From NCBI RefSeq assembly GCF_011044495.1, contig NZ_CP049143.1:4960001-5024000 (forward strand): 64,000 nt of DNA. Direction: 5' to 3'. The notes under the pieces are model-generated. The model saw nothing but the letters and a program-made list of their open reading frames with translations. It was not told the DNA's origin and made no database searches. The DNA is from Roseimicrobium sp. ORNL1. Its GTDB lineage: Bacteria > Verrucomicrobiota > Verrucomicrobiia > Verrucomicrobiales > Verrucomicrobiaceae. This document shows, one piece after another, positions 36,090-46,100 of the stretch; positions within the stretch are counted from its first letter, which is position 1; every line of letters begins with the position of its first letter. Both the position numbers and the translations under genes were made by a program.

Positions 36090-37565
36090 ATGTTCGAGCG
36101 TCTGCTAAGCACATCCCTAATAACACTTCTGTTCGTTCCCCTCTCCGCCATTCAGGGCGCCGAGCCGCAGAAGGGATTGCACGAACTGCTCGTCCGTGAC
36201 GGGAAGAAGATCGAGAATTCAGACAATATTCCCCTCAGCTACTCCAAGGTCGTGCGCGCGACCCAGCCGAGTGTGGTCACCATCCTCACACTCACCAATC
36301 CGGAGCCAGAGGACCTTGCGACTGCTGAAAAGCCGCCGGAGAGGAGTCAGTTCAACCTGATTGCACCCGAACCCGAGAGAAAAGTAGAAGCCCGGCCCGG
36401 TGGCGGCTCCGGTGTGGTATTGACTGCTGAAGGGCACATCATCACCAACAATCACGTGGTGGAGGACGCCCACGTCATCAAGGTGCGGCTCCCCAACAGC
36501 ACCAAGGACTTGGACGCGACGTTGGTAGGAAGGGACCCCGCCAGTGACATCGCGCTTCTGAAGGTGGACACCGCGCCTCTCAAGCCCATCACCATTGGAG
36601 ACAGTTCGCAGATGGAGCCAGGGGACATCGTGCTGGCTCTCGGAAGCCCCTTTGGATTCGAGCAAACGGTGACACTGGGCATCGTCAGCGGCACCGGTCG
36701 CTCGCTGCACGGGATGCAGGAAAGAGAGTCCTTTGAAGACTTCATTCAGACCGACGCCCCCATCAATCCCGGCAACAGTGGCGGAGCCCTGGTGGATGCC
36801 CAAGGTCGGCTCATTGGAATCAACACCGCCACTTATGGTGGAGGTTGGATGGGGGCGAACAGCCTCGGCTTTGCTGTTCCCTCGAATCTGGCCATCCGTG
36901 TAGCGAATGACCTGCTCGTACACGGACGGGTGATCCGCGGATTCCTTGGCTCGGTCCTTGTTCCTGTGGATGAGAAGGAAGCCCTCCCCATTACAGGCCG
37001 GAGCGATCAACTTCCAGGCAAAGTCACGGACATCGTGGCAGGCTCACCTGCTGAGTCAGCGGGATTTGCTTCCGGAGATATCATCACCGCAGTCAATGGT
37101 GTGCCCATGCCCACCTCCTCGAAGCTGAAGTTCGTGATCGCGGGAATGGTGCCGGGCACGAAAGCTGAATTCACCGTCCTGCGCGGCAAGGAAACTCTCA
37201 CCCTCACCCCCACGCTTGGTCAAGCCCCCAAACCCTATGACCGCCGGGTGCTCACTCCCCGGCAGGAGAGCGAAAGTCTTGCTCTGCAACCGGGTCTGGA
37301 GATTGGTCTGCTCAGTCGCACCCATCGCCTCCGCATCCAGGTGCCCGGCAACCTCGAAGGCGTGCGGGTTGTTCGCGCGGAAGTGGACGGCAAGCCCATG
37401 AGTTCCCTCTCAACGGATGATGTCATTCTCTCGATCAACGGCAAGACCACGTCGAGTCCAAAGATCGCCAAGGAGATATTTGACGCCATTCCCTCCGGCA
37501 GGCCCATCATGCTCCGTCTCTGGCGCCACGAAGCTGAAGCCTTCGCAAGCATCAAGAAAAAATAG
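36090..37565 (+). CDS. HtrA/DegP-type periplasmic serine protease with PDZ domains
   Basis: 491 residues. A signal peptide ends near QGAEP (residue 25). The trypsin-like domain carries the triad: His in ITNNHVVEDAHV (near 122), Asp in PASDIALLKVD (near 153) and Ser in INPGNSGGALV (near 230). A PDZ domain follows (about 280-375) with GKVTDIVAGSPAESAGFASG, and a second, weaker one (about 400-485) with ILSINGKTTSSPKIAKEIF. HtrA proteins degrade or refold damaged envelope proteins. The WD40-like gene begins 28 bases downstream, so the two are probably co-transcribed. Confidence 0.9.
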   Translation: MFERLLSTSLITLLFVPLSAIQGAEPQKGLHELLVRDGKKIENSDNIPLSYSKVVRATQPSVVTILTLTNPEPEDLATAEKPPERSQFNLIAPEPERKVEARPGGGSGVVLTAEGHIITNNHVVEDAHVIKVRLPNSTKDLDATLVGRDPASDIALLKVDTAPLKPITIGDSSQMEPGDIVLALGSPFGFEQTVTLGIVSGTGRSLHGMQERESFEDFIQTDAPINPGNSGGALVDAQGRLIGINTATYGGGWMGANSLGFAVPSNLAIRVANDLLVHGRVIRGFLGSVLVPVDEKEALPITGRSDQLPGKVTDIVAGSPAESAGFASGDIITAVNGVPMPTSSKLKFVIAGMVPGTKAEFTVLRGKETLTLTPTLGQAPKPYDRRVLTPRQESESLALQPGLEIGLLSRTHRLRIQVPGNLEGVRVVRAEVDGKPMSSLSTDDVILSINGKTTSSPKIAKEIFDAIPSGRPIMLRLWRHEAEAFASIKKK

Positions 37566-37593
37566 GCCGGCCGGTCCGCTCATCTTTCTCATC

Positions 37594-40500
37594 ATGATTC
37601 TTCGCACCCTCACCATCGCATCGCTACTCCTGGCTCACGGTTCATTGCCGGCCCAGAAGCTCGAAGCCATCGGCACCAAGCCCGCTCCCCTCAATCTGAT
37701 CCCGCCCTCGCCCAAGGCAAAGAGCCTCCTCCGCTGGCTCGGACATGAAGGCGCGAGCCCCGAGGATGAAATCGGACGTGCAGAGTGGACCCCGGACGGA
37801 AGCAGGCTGCTCACCTCGGGACAAAGCGGTACAGCCTCGTCCATTCGGGTTTGGAGGGCTTCCGACGATCGAAAATCACTATCACTGGAAGGTTCTTTCA
37901 TGATCGGAGAGAGCTGGGCGATCTCTCCGGATGGGAAGCGCATCGTGGGCAACCAGTTCGGCGATTTAAAAAACATATGGAGCTTTCAGATGTTCGATCT
38001 CGATACTCTTGAGGGTATCTGGACGACCTCAGCGAGAGTGCCCAACATGCTCGGCTCCACGTTCTCCAGGGATGGGAAATGGCTCGCCGTCCTCAACCTT
38101 CATCAACGTGACCTCAGTAACAAGCGGGACTACTCCGTGACCATCCTGGAAGCAGACACTGGAAAGCACGTTGAGACCATCCGTCTCAAACCCGACGACG
38201 GCGAACCGTCGAACTGGCAGCACCACAAAATGGCCTTCACCAAGGAGGCACTGTGGATTGCCCCAGCCTACAACGAGGACGGCCAGACTGCCAGGATCTC
38301 CATCAGTGACTGGAAAAAGACATTTGTTTCGGAGCCTGAATCAGATGAATACGTGGAAAAAAATTTAATCGTCAGCGCTGATGGCAAATGGATTGTGCTT
38401 TGGGGAGGTCCCAGGTATCGAGCCATGCAAATGGTGGGCGACCGACTGGCGGTGCGCTTCGAGGGCCAGACGGAGTATTCAAAATATGGTGGCCCATTTG
38501 GATTCGCCAGTGCGAACATCTCCCCCGACAGCAGACTGCTGACGGTTTCTGGAAATGGCAAACACAAGGTGATTGATCTGGAGGACCGAAAAGTGGTGCA
38601 CGAGGACAACAAGAACTGCCTTTGCGGATTGTTCTCTCCAGATGGAAAAACTCTCTGGGGCACCTGCAACCCTTTCCGCCCCATCGATACCAAGAGCTGG
38701 AAACCCCCTGCGGAAACGGTTCCGGGACACCGCGGCACGGTGCAGTTTGTGTCCTTCAGCCCGGACGGAAAATTTCTCGCAAGCCAGGATGCAGAGTGCA
38801 TCTATATCTGGAGTGTGGACGGCTCGGCCCCGCCGCGCAAGCTCATGAGCCCGCCGGATGAAGGGAAACTCTACACGCTGGAATGGAAGCCCGACGGGAC
38901 AGAGGTCTGGAGTGCAAATGCTCCTGATTTCATCCGGTGGCGTCTGTCTGAAACCGTGCCCCCCGGCACGCCTCAATACGCGGAAAAGCTTTTCCCAGGA
39001 TTGAAGCCCGGAAAAACAGAGGTTCCCTGGATGAAAACCATCAAAGCCGTTCCCGGCACCGATCTCTGCTATCTGTCCGTGGCACACATGGAAAAGTATG
39101 AGCTCAGCTACCAGCTCTATGAGGAACTGAGATCACCCAGCAAGCCGGCAGTCGTTAAGCCCGTGATGGGGAGAGTTTTGCTCAAGGGCCGCCTGCCCTT
39201 CTCCTCCTCAGGCGAAGAGATCTTTGATATTGAGGATAACACCCTTACTGCGTTCAAGTGGACAGATGGTGCCGTGCGCAAGGGCATGTCAGCCCAGAAC
39301 ACAAGCATTGCGGGTGGAGGCGCCAATGGACCGCTCGTTTTGACTTCCTCACAACAAATCACCCTGGTGGATCCTGCCACCCTGCAACAGATCCGCGCCT
39401 TTATGCCGCCCAAAGGAACCCGCTACAGCGGGGGCTTGGACAACCTTCAGGGAGGATGTATTTCCCGAGATGGTCAATGGTTCGTGTGCTCCACAGATTA
39501 TCAATTCATGAGTGTGGGCAGGTCACCCGAATACCTGGTAAACATCAAAGGAAACGGCGAGGCCTATCCACTTCCCCCCATGGACAACAAGGCAAAGAGC
39601 GGCGCCTTCTCGCCAGACGGCCGCCTTCTCGCCATCGGACACGCGGGTGGTTTGGTTTCACTGTGGGATGTCGAAAAGATCCGGAGCGAGTCGGGCCCAG
39701 TGCCCACGGAAGCCCCGAAATCCATGTTCAGTTCCATGAAGCGCTACGATTCGCAGAAATGGGACTGGCCGGGACCGGGCCTGGCGCTCAAGGAAGGGGG
39801 CAAGTTCACCTTCACGGATGACGGCGGTGTCGAGTGCAAGGAAGTCGGTACCGTTGCTGGCCAGCTCCTCATAGACGGAAAACCACCGAAAGCACTGCGA
39901 AAGGTCGTAAGTGGAATGGCCCCCCAAGGTGGTGTGCCGGACAGCTTGTTCGCCGAACTGGATCTGCGCAGCGACGACGGGAAGACAAGGCTCAACCGCA
40001 ACATCGCTTGCTCGGTCAGAGGCAGCTCACGCTGGCAGGATACCGTGGAAAACTTAAGCGCTGAACCTGTCACGGTGACGCTGACATACAGCTCCAGCCT
40101 CGGAAGCGATCTCCAAAATCTTCGGGACAGGGATTCCAATGTGCCCACCACACTCCCGGACGGCACATTGAAATCGAGCATACCCATCACGGAATTGGGG
40201 ACCGTTATCGACAAGGACGGCAATTCACTGTCAGCGAGCCTTGCCTTTTCCACCCCTTCTGCGTCCGTGCAACCTGCCCTCAAGTGGGACGCCACAGGAC
40301 GACGAGTCGTGAAGGAGTGGACTCTCAAACTCCAGCCCTTTGAGAAGCGCATCCTTCTCATGGAGTTTGTCCTGAATCCAACCACGGACAGGCACACCCT
40401 GCACAAGCTCACTCTCGCCAATCGCAGCCTGCTCCCCCGTCTGTCCGCCGTGCTGAATTTTGTACCGGATGAAGAAGAGAAGCGCTTCCTCGAACTCGAC

Positions 40501-41259
40501 TACCCAAATTATGACCTCGATACCGATGGGACCAAGAAGGACGGTCTCGGATTCAAATGGCGTCCTGAGATTTCGTCCGGCTTCGGGATGGCGGCGGAAA
40601 TGGGAGCCGATAGGTTCTTTGATATATGGCTGAATGGAGCTCCCGGGATGGGCTCAACGCCTGGCTTGGCACGCAACTCTTCCTTCCGGATGGGCTCAAC
40701 GCCTGGTCTGGCACGCAACCCTTCCCTCCGGATGGGACCACGACTGAGCAATTCTACCGACGGAAAAGTCCAATCCAAGCGTCGGCACCACTTCGTGCCT
40801 GAAATTGGCATGTTATTGATGCATGACGAAATCACCAACACCGGGACGGAAGAGTCCAACGTTGAGGTACTCTTCAATACCGTGGCTCTGGATCGCTTTG
40901 TCCAGGTAGTGGACGCGAAGGGGAAGATCTTGAACTGCAATTCGCCGCTGAAATTCAAAGACAGCGGCGGGCAGGTGGCCCTCATAAGTGAAGGAACCAC
41001 GAAGCCGGCTCTCCTACTCGCCTTTGGAAGTCCCGAGGGGAAGGTACATCCATCCTTCAAGCTGGTGGCCGGGCGTGGATTCTTCGTGGGCTACAACCTG
41101 CGTATGAAGGCTGGCGAGACGATTTCCCTGCTTCACATTGCCACACAGCGCCCATTCTCGGCCTATGACAGTGCCGCATCTGCATTCCTCGAGATGGATT
41201 CTCTCTACGCCTTGGACGTAGCCAAGTCGCAACAGTGGCCCGCGCCTGCCAACTGGTAG
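37594..41259 (+). CDS. Large secreted WD40-like beta-propeller protein
   Basis: 1,221 residues from ATG 37594; the frame is open into htrA but that part is not coding. A signal peptide ends near SLPAQK. Residues 45-650 contain repeated WD40-type strands such as AEWTPDGSRLLTSG, VSFSPDGKFLASQD, GCISRDGQWFVCS and GAFSPDGRLLAIGH. A C-terminal region (about 740-1200) with beta-rich text (PVTVTLTYSSSLGSDL) has no family I recognise. A 14-residue tandem repeat is inserted near residue 1019. Probably periplasmic; it follows htrA closely, so it may be a partner or substrate adaptor, which is inference. The sulfatase follows 71 bases downstream. Confidence 0.8.
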   Translation: MILRTLTIASLLLAHGSLPAQKLEAIGTKPAPLNLIPPSPKAKSLLRWLGHEGASPEDEIGRAEWTPDGSRLLTSGQSGTASSIRVWRASDDRKSLSLEGSFMIGESWAISPDGKRIVGNQFGDLKNIWSFQMFDLDTLEGIWTTSARVPNMLGSTFSRDGKWLAVLNLHQRDLSNKRDYSVTILEADTGKHVETIRLKPDDGEPSNWQHHKMAFTKEALWIAPAYNEDGQTARISISDWKKTFVSEPESDEYVEKNLIVSADGKWIVLWGGPRYRAMQMVGDRLAVRFEGQTEYSKYGGPFGFASANISPDSRLLTVSGNGKHKVIDLEDRKVVHEDNKNCLCGLFSPDGKTLWGTCNPFRPIDTKSWKPPAETVPGHRGTVQFVSFSPDGKFLASQDAECIYIWSVDGSAPPRKLMSPPDEGKLYTLEWKPDGTEVWSANAPDFIRWRLSETVPPGTPQYAEKLFPGLKPGKTEVPWMKTIKAVPGTDLCYLSVAHMEKYELSYQLYEELRSPSKPAVVKPVMGRVLLKGRLPFSSSGEEIFDIEDNTLTAFKWTDGAVRKGMSAQNTSIAGGGANGPLVLTSSQQITLVDPATLQQIRAFMPPKGTRYSGGLDNLQGGCISRDGQWFVCSTDYQFMSVGRSPEYLVNIKGNGEAYPLPPMDNKAKSGAFSPDGRLLAIGHAGGLVSLWDVEKIRSESGPVPTEAPKSMFSSMKRYDSQKWDWPGPGLALKEGGKFTFTDDGGVECKEVGTVAGQLLIDGKPPKALRKVVSGMAPQGGVPDSLFAELDLRSDDGKTRLNRNIACSVRGSSRWQDTVENLSAEPVTVTLTYSSSLGSDLQNLRDRDSNVPTTLPDGTLKSSIPITELGTVIDKDGNSLSASLAFSTPSASVQPALKWDATGRRVVKEWTLKLQPFEKRILLMEFVLNPTTDRHTLHKLTLANRSLLPRLSAVLNFVPDEEEKRFLELDYPNYDLDTDGTKKDGLGFKWRPEISSGFGMAAEMGADRFFDIWLNGAPGMGSTPGLARNSSFRMGSTPGLARNPSLRMGPRLSNSTDGKVQSKRRHHFVPEIGMLLMHDEITNTGTEESNVEVLFNTVALDRFVQVVDAKGKILNCNSPLKFKDSGGQVALISEGTTKPALLLAFGSPEGKVHPSFKLVAGRGFFVGYNLRMKAGETISLLHIATQRPFSAYDSAASAFLEMDSLYALDVAKSQQWPAPANW
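40648..40731 (+). repeat. 42-bp in-frame tandem repeat inside the WD40-like gene
   Basis: Two copies of a 42-bp unit lie at 40648-40689 and 40690-40731, followed by the first bases of a third. Each encodes MGSTPGLARN plus four residues (SSFR or PSLR). The differences are mostly transitions. The repeat interrupts an otherwise ordinary sequence and looks like an insertion or expansion within the coding sequence. Confidence 0.85.
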
Positions 41260-41281
41260 CACTCCCAAAGCGACGCCGAAC

Positions 41282-41319
41282 GAAGGAACCATGGCTGAAA
41301 GAGTCATGGTTCCTCTTCG
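41282..41319. terminator. Hairpin between WD40-like and sulfatase genes
   Basis: CGAAGGAACCATG (41282-41293 region) pairs with CATGGTTCCTCTTCG (41305-41319) with a two-base bulge and an 11-base loop. It lies 22 bases after the WD40-like stop and just before the sulfatase start at 41331. It may end transcription of the upstream gene or modulate translation of the sulfatase. Confidence 0.5.
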
Positions 41320-41330
41320 TTTGCACGCTC

Positions 41331-42839
41331 ATGCTTCGCGCCTGCCTCGCCTTTGCCTTCGCATTCCTGCTCCTTGCCACCTCTGCCGGTATAGCCGCTG
41401 AGAAGAACATCATCTTCTACATCGCGGATGACATGGGTACGGAGCTGGGGTGCTACGGGAACAAGGTCATCAAGACGCCCAACATCGATGGGCTGGCTGC
41501 GGATGGATGCGTCTTCACCAATGCCTACGCCACCACCGCGAGTTGCAGTGCCAGCCGCTCGGTGATCATGACCGGCCTGCACAATCATGCGAATGGCCAG
41601 TACGGCCACCAGCATGACACGGGGCACTTCTCCTGCTACCCGAATGTGGTGACACTGGCCCTGCCCCAGGTGATGAAGGAGGCAGGCTACCGCACCGGCA
41701 TCTTCGGCAAGCACCACGTGGCGCCGCTCGCCATCTTCACCTACGACGTGATGGTCCAGGAGAAGGGGCGCAATACCATCGATCTCGCGGAGAGCGCGCG
41801 GAAGTTCATCACCGCGAAGGATGAGAAGCCTTTCATCGCCTACATCGCCACCGCGGATCCACATCGTGGTGGGAAGCAGTTCGACGACGTGGCCGGCACT
41901 CCAAATCCCTTCGGCAACCTCCCTGCGAAGAAAAGCTATCCCGGCGTGACTGAGGTGTTCTACGAGCCGAAGGACGTGATCGTGCCGCCATGGTTGCCGG
42001 ATACGGTGGAGAGCCGCGCGGAGCTGGCGGAGTACTACCAGAGCGTCTCGCGCGTGGACGCCGGACTCGGACGGCTCATTCAGATGCTGAAGGAAGCGGA
42101 CCTGTACGACAAGACGATGATCATCGTCACCAGCGACCACGGCATGGCTTTCCCTGGTGGCAAGACCACCACCTACGAGCCCGGCCTCAAGGTGCCGATG
42201 GTCGTACGCAATCCGTACGTCGCAAAGCGTGGCATCCGTAACAACGCCCTCCTGAGCCATGTGGACATCACCCCGACGCTGCTCGACTTCGCCGGCGGTC
42301 TGGACAAGGAGAAGAACGCGCCCATCAAGCCCATCGATGCCAATGCCTTCTGGGCAGAGCGCAAGCTCGACAAGGGCGAGAACCGCGGCAAGCGCTACAA
42401 CACCTACCACGGCCGCACGTGGCTGGACATCCTGGACAAGGAGGAAGACCCCTCGCGCAAGACACTCTATGCCTCACACACCTTCCACGAGGTGCAGATG
42501 TACTATCCCATGCGCGTCGTGCGCGAGGGGGACCTGAAACTCATCTGGAACATCGCCTATCCCCTGCCCTATCCCTTTGCCTCAGATCTCTGGGCCGCGA
42601 GCACCTGGCAGGCCCAACTCAAGAAGGGCAAGGACGCTCCCTACGGCGTGCGCACCGTGGGCCAGTACGTGCAGCGTCCGCAGTTCGAATTGTATGACCT
42701 GAAGTATGACCCGGATGAGGCCAAGAACCTCGCGACAGACCCTGCATTCGCGAAGGAGTTGGACTCACTCAAGACGAAGCTCCGTGAATTTCAGAAGAGC
42801 ATGGGAGACCCGTGGGAGCAGAAGTGGGATTATGAGTGA
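41331..42839 (+). CDS. Exported sulfatase (formylglycine type)
   Basis: 502 residues from ATG 41331. A signal peptide ends near GIAAEK. Metal ligands appear in FYIADDMGTELGCYG. The sulfatase signature CSASR (Cys near residue 72), in which Cys or Ser becomes formylglycine, is followed by SVIMTGLHNH. SDHGMAFPGGKTT supplies the second metal site. These enzymes cleave sulfate esters, often from polysaccharides, and are abundant in Verrucomicrobiota and Planctomycetes. A formylglycine-generating or anSME enzyme is not in the window. The substrate is unknown. It may act with the nearby secreted hydrolases. Confidence 0.92.
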   Translation: MLRACLAFAFAFLLLATSAGIAAEKNIIFYIADDMGTELGCYGNKVIKTPNIDGLAADGCVFTNAYATTASCSASRSVIMTGLHNHANGQYGHQHDTGHFSCYPNVVTLALPQVMKEAGYRTGIFGKHHVAPLAIFTYDVMVQEKGRNTIDLAESARKFITAKDEKPFIAYIATADPHRGGKQFDDVAGTPNPFGNLPAKKSYPGVTEVFYEPKDVIVPPWLPDTVESRAELAEYYQSVSRVDAGLGRLIQMLKEADLYDKTMIIVTSDHGMAFPGGKTTTYEPGLKVPMVVRNPYVAKRGIRNNALLSHVDITPTLLDFAGGLDKEKNAPIKPIDANAFWAERKLDKGENRGKRYNTYHGRTWLDILDKEEDPSRKTLYASHTFHEVQMYYPMRVVREGDLKLIWNIAYPLPYPFASDLWAASTWQAQLKKGKDAPYGVRTVGQYVQRPQFELYDLKYDPDEAKNLATDPAFAKELDSLKTKLREFQKSMGDPWEQKWDYE

Positions 42840-42945
42840 AGGGGATGGACCGCAAGTCGCGGCACACCCAAGTTAGGAAAACTGAGCAATACCCAGATGA
42901 GAACGGAATACTCGCGACAGATCCAGACGCTGTGACGCGCAGCGT

Positions 42946-43119
42946 CCTTGGACTGCGCGCAGCCCTGCTGCCGCTTTCCAGAGTCCACAGCCTGCTGTGG
43001 CGATGGTGACATGCGCTCGTGACGCGATACCTCCTTACAACTAGGCGACTTCGTCGCGGTGGAGCGTGCAGCAGGCTGCACTTTAGGAAAGCGGCAGCAG
43101 GGCTGCACGCAGTCCAAGG
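42946..43119. repeat. 174-bp inverted-repeat element (family B) between convergent genes
   Basis: The 34-base arms 42946-42979 and 43086-43119 are inverted copies with one mismatch. Inside, CCACAG-CCTG-CTGTGG (from about 42985) and GTGCAG-CAGG-CTGCAC (near 43065) form two more hairpins whose core is the same in inverted orientation but whose flanks differ while keeping pairing. There is no coding potential of its own. It occupies most of the gap 42840-43154 between the sulfatase and the RND pump. The remaining bases of that gap hold nothing I can assign. Confidence 0.85.
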
Positions 43120-43154
43120 CCTTCGGCACAGCTTCTGTATCCTAACCCTAACGC

Positions 43155-46100
43155 TCACACTGCATCCGGCTGCAGCGGAGTGAACTCACCCTCACTTTCC
43201 TTGACCCCAGCCTCCGCCTTTGCCCGCCGTGCCTCCCGCTTCTCTGCACGACGCCTCCGCCACGCAACCACATCATCAAAGAGCGAATAGAACACCGGAA
43301 TCGCCAGCAGCGTGAGCAACAGCGAGAAGGTCTGGCCGCCGATGATGATCCCCGCCGTGGCGGTATTCATCGAAGCGCCAATGCCACGCGCAAAGAGCAG
43401 CGGCAGCATGCCTGCCACAAACGCAATGGTGGTCATCAAGATGGGACGAAGGCGATCCTTGTTCGCCTGCAGGATGGCTTCGAGTCGTCCCATGCCCTTT
43501 TCGCGAAGCTGGTTCGTGTGGTCGATTTGCAGAATGCCGTTCTTCTTCACCATGCCGAAGAGCACGAGCAGCCCCAGGATGGAGAAGATGTTCAACGACT
43601 CACCAAACAGCAGCAGTGATAACAGCGCGAAAGGTAAGGTCAGCGGCAGTGCCAGCAGAATGGTGAACGGGTGAATCCACGACTCGAACTGCGCGGCGAG
43701 CACGAGGTACATGAAGATGAAGGCCAGTCCGAAGGCGGTGACGAAGGCAATCAAGGTACGGCGCAGTTCCTTGGAGCGTCCCACCGGACCCGTATCGTAC
43801 TCCGCGGGCAGGTTCTGCTTCTTCACCGCAGTATCGATGGCGGCGAGAATCTCCGCCTCACCCACACCCGGCGCGTTGTTTGCGGTGATGGTCACCTGAC
43901 GGCGACGCCCGGTGCGCTTGATCTGCGCAGGACCATCGCCTTCCTTCAGACTCACCACGTTCTTCAGCGGTACAGGACCTGACTTGGCAGACGGCACGAA
44001 GAGCGCGGACAACGCATCCTCATTGTTGCGGTAGCGTTCATCCGCACGCACGTGAATGTCATACTGCTCGCCACGGTCTGTGTAGGTGGACACATCCACA
44101 CCGCCCACCAGAATGCGCAGGGTGGAGGACAGGTCGGCGATGTTCACGCCCATCTCACCCGCCTTGCTGCGGTCCACCACAGCGGTGATCTCCGGCTTGC
44201 CGTCCACCAGGGTGGTATCAAGGTCACGGATGCCGGGAATCTTGCGAGCCTCTTCCATCGCCGCCTTCGCCGCCTGGCTGATGCGTTCGAGGTCCGGCCC
44301 CGCGATCATATACTGCACATTGGCACTCGACTGCCCTGAGTCGAAGGCAGGCACGAGCATCACCGTCATGCGCCAGTCGGACGGATACTTCGACACGATC
44401 TCCTGGCGCACCTGATCCATGAGCTGCGACTGCGTTTCCTTGCGCTGCGACGGATCGGTGAGCCGCACATACACACTCGCAAGGTTTTGAGTGCGCTGGT
44501 CGTTGTCACCAATCGTCACGAGGGTGTACTCCACGCCGGGCATGTTGCGGATGTCACGCGCCACACGCTCCGCGGCGAGGTCCGTGGCAGCGAGGCTGGT
44601 GCCCTCCGGTGTGCGGAAGGACATCTGGAACTGCGCTTCCTCCGTTTCCGGAAGCAAGCCCTTCTGCACTTTCTGCATCAAGAATCCGGTACTGTAGAGC
44701 ACGCCGATGCAAGTCAACACCACCACCCAGCGATAGCGCATGGAGAAGCGAAGCATCACCATATAGACAGCCTCGATTGGCTTGTAGAAGATGTTCACCA
44801 GCTTTGCCATCCAGCGTTCGAGCCAGTTCGGGCGCGTGACTTTCAACATGCGAGCCGAGAGCATCGGCGCGAGCGTAAAGCTCACGAGCAGCGACACCGC
44901 AATGGCGAAGGACATGGTGAGACCGAAGCTCGCCAGGAAACGTCCCACGATGCCGCTCAGGAACGCCACCGGCACGAACACAGCGAGAAGTGAGAACGTC
45001 GTCGCCATCACCGCCAGGCCGATGTCCTTCGTACCCTCCACGGCGGCAGTATACGGGTCCTGCTTCTTCTCCTCGATGTGGCGGAAGATATTCTCCACCA
45101 CGATGATGGCATCGTCGATCACGATACCCACCGCGAGTGCGAGGGCCACGAGGCTGATTTGATTCAGCGTGACATTCGCCGCCCACATCACGCCGAAGCT
45201 GGCGATGATGGACGTGGGAATGGCCAGCGCGGAGATGAGCGTGGCGCGGCTGTTCCCCAGGAAGAAGAGCACAATCAACGCCGCGAACACAGCACCGAGA
45301 ATCAAGTGCTCCTGCACCGCGTGCGCGCTGGTGCGAATCACTAGCGAGTTGTCACGCACGATGTCCACCTTGTATCCCGCAGGAAGTCGCTTCTCCGCTT
45401 CCGTAAGACGCTCCTTCACGGCATCGACCACCTTGATGGTGTTCTCACCTGATTGCCTGCGGATGGAAAGCAACACCGTGGGCACACCATTGTGCCGCGC
45501 GATGGACTCCGCTTCTTCAGCACCGTCCTCCACACGAGCCACATCACCGAGGCGCACGAGGCCGCCTTCATTCTCCCGGACCACAAGACGCTCCAGGCCG
45601 GCAATCGTATCCAGCTTGCCGATGACACGCAGGTTCGATTCTGTCGCACTGCCCTTCACCACGCCCGCGGGAATCTGCACATGCTGGCGGCGCAGCGCAG
45701 ACTGCACATCCACCGCGGTGAGATTCAGTGCACGCAGTCGCACCGGGTCGAGATTCACATTGATCTGCCGCTTCTGGCCCCCGAGCAGGGTCACCTGCCC
45801 CACCCCGGCCACGCTCTCAAGCTGGCGGCGTAGGACCTTATCCGCGTACTCCGTGATCTCACGTACGGGCTTGTCCGCCACGAGCGCGATGTTCAGCACG
45901 GGGGTCGCATCCGGGTCGAGCTTCTCCACGCGCGGAGGCTCGGCATCGTCCGGCAGTTCATTGAGGATGCGGTTCACACGGTCGCGCACTTCCTGTGCGG
46001 CCACGTCGGCATCCTTCTCCAGCAGGAAGGAAATCATCACCTGCGAGAGGCCTTCGGCGGAGGTCGAGTGCAACTCGTCAATGCCGCTGACGGTGTTCAC

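Noticed and set aside
42769-43158. Short minus-strand open frames covering the 43-kb inverted repeat
   Set aside because: They translate the repeat itself and change frame across its arms; repeats of this kind often create false small proteins.
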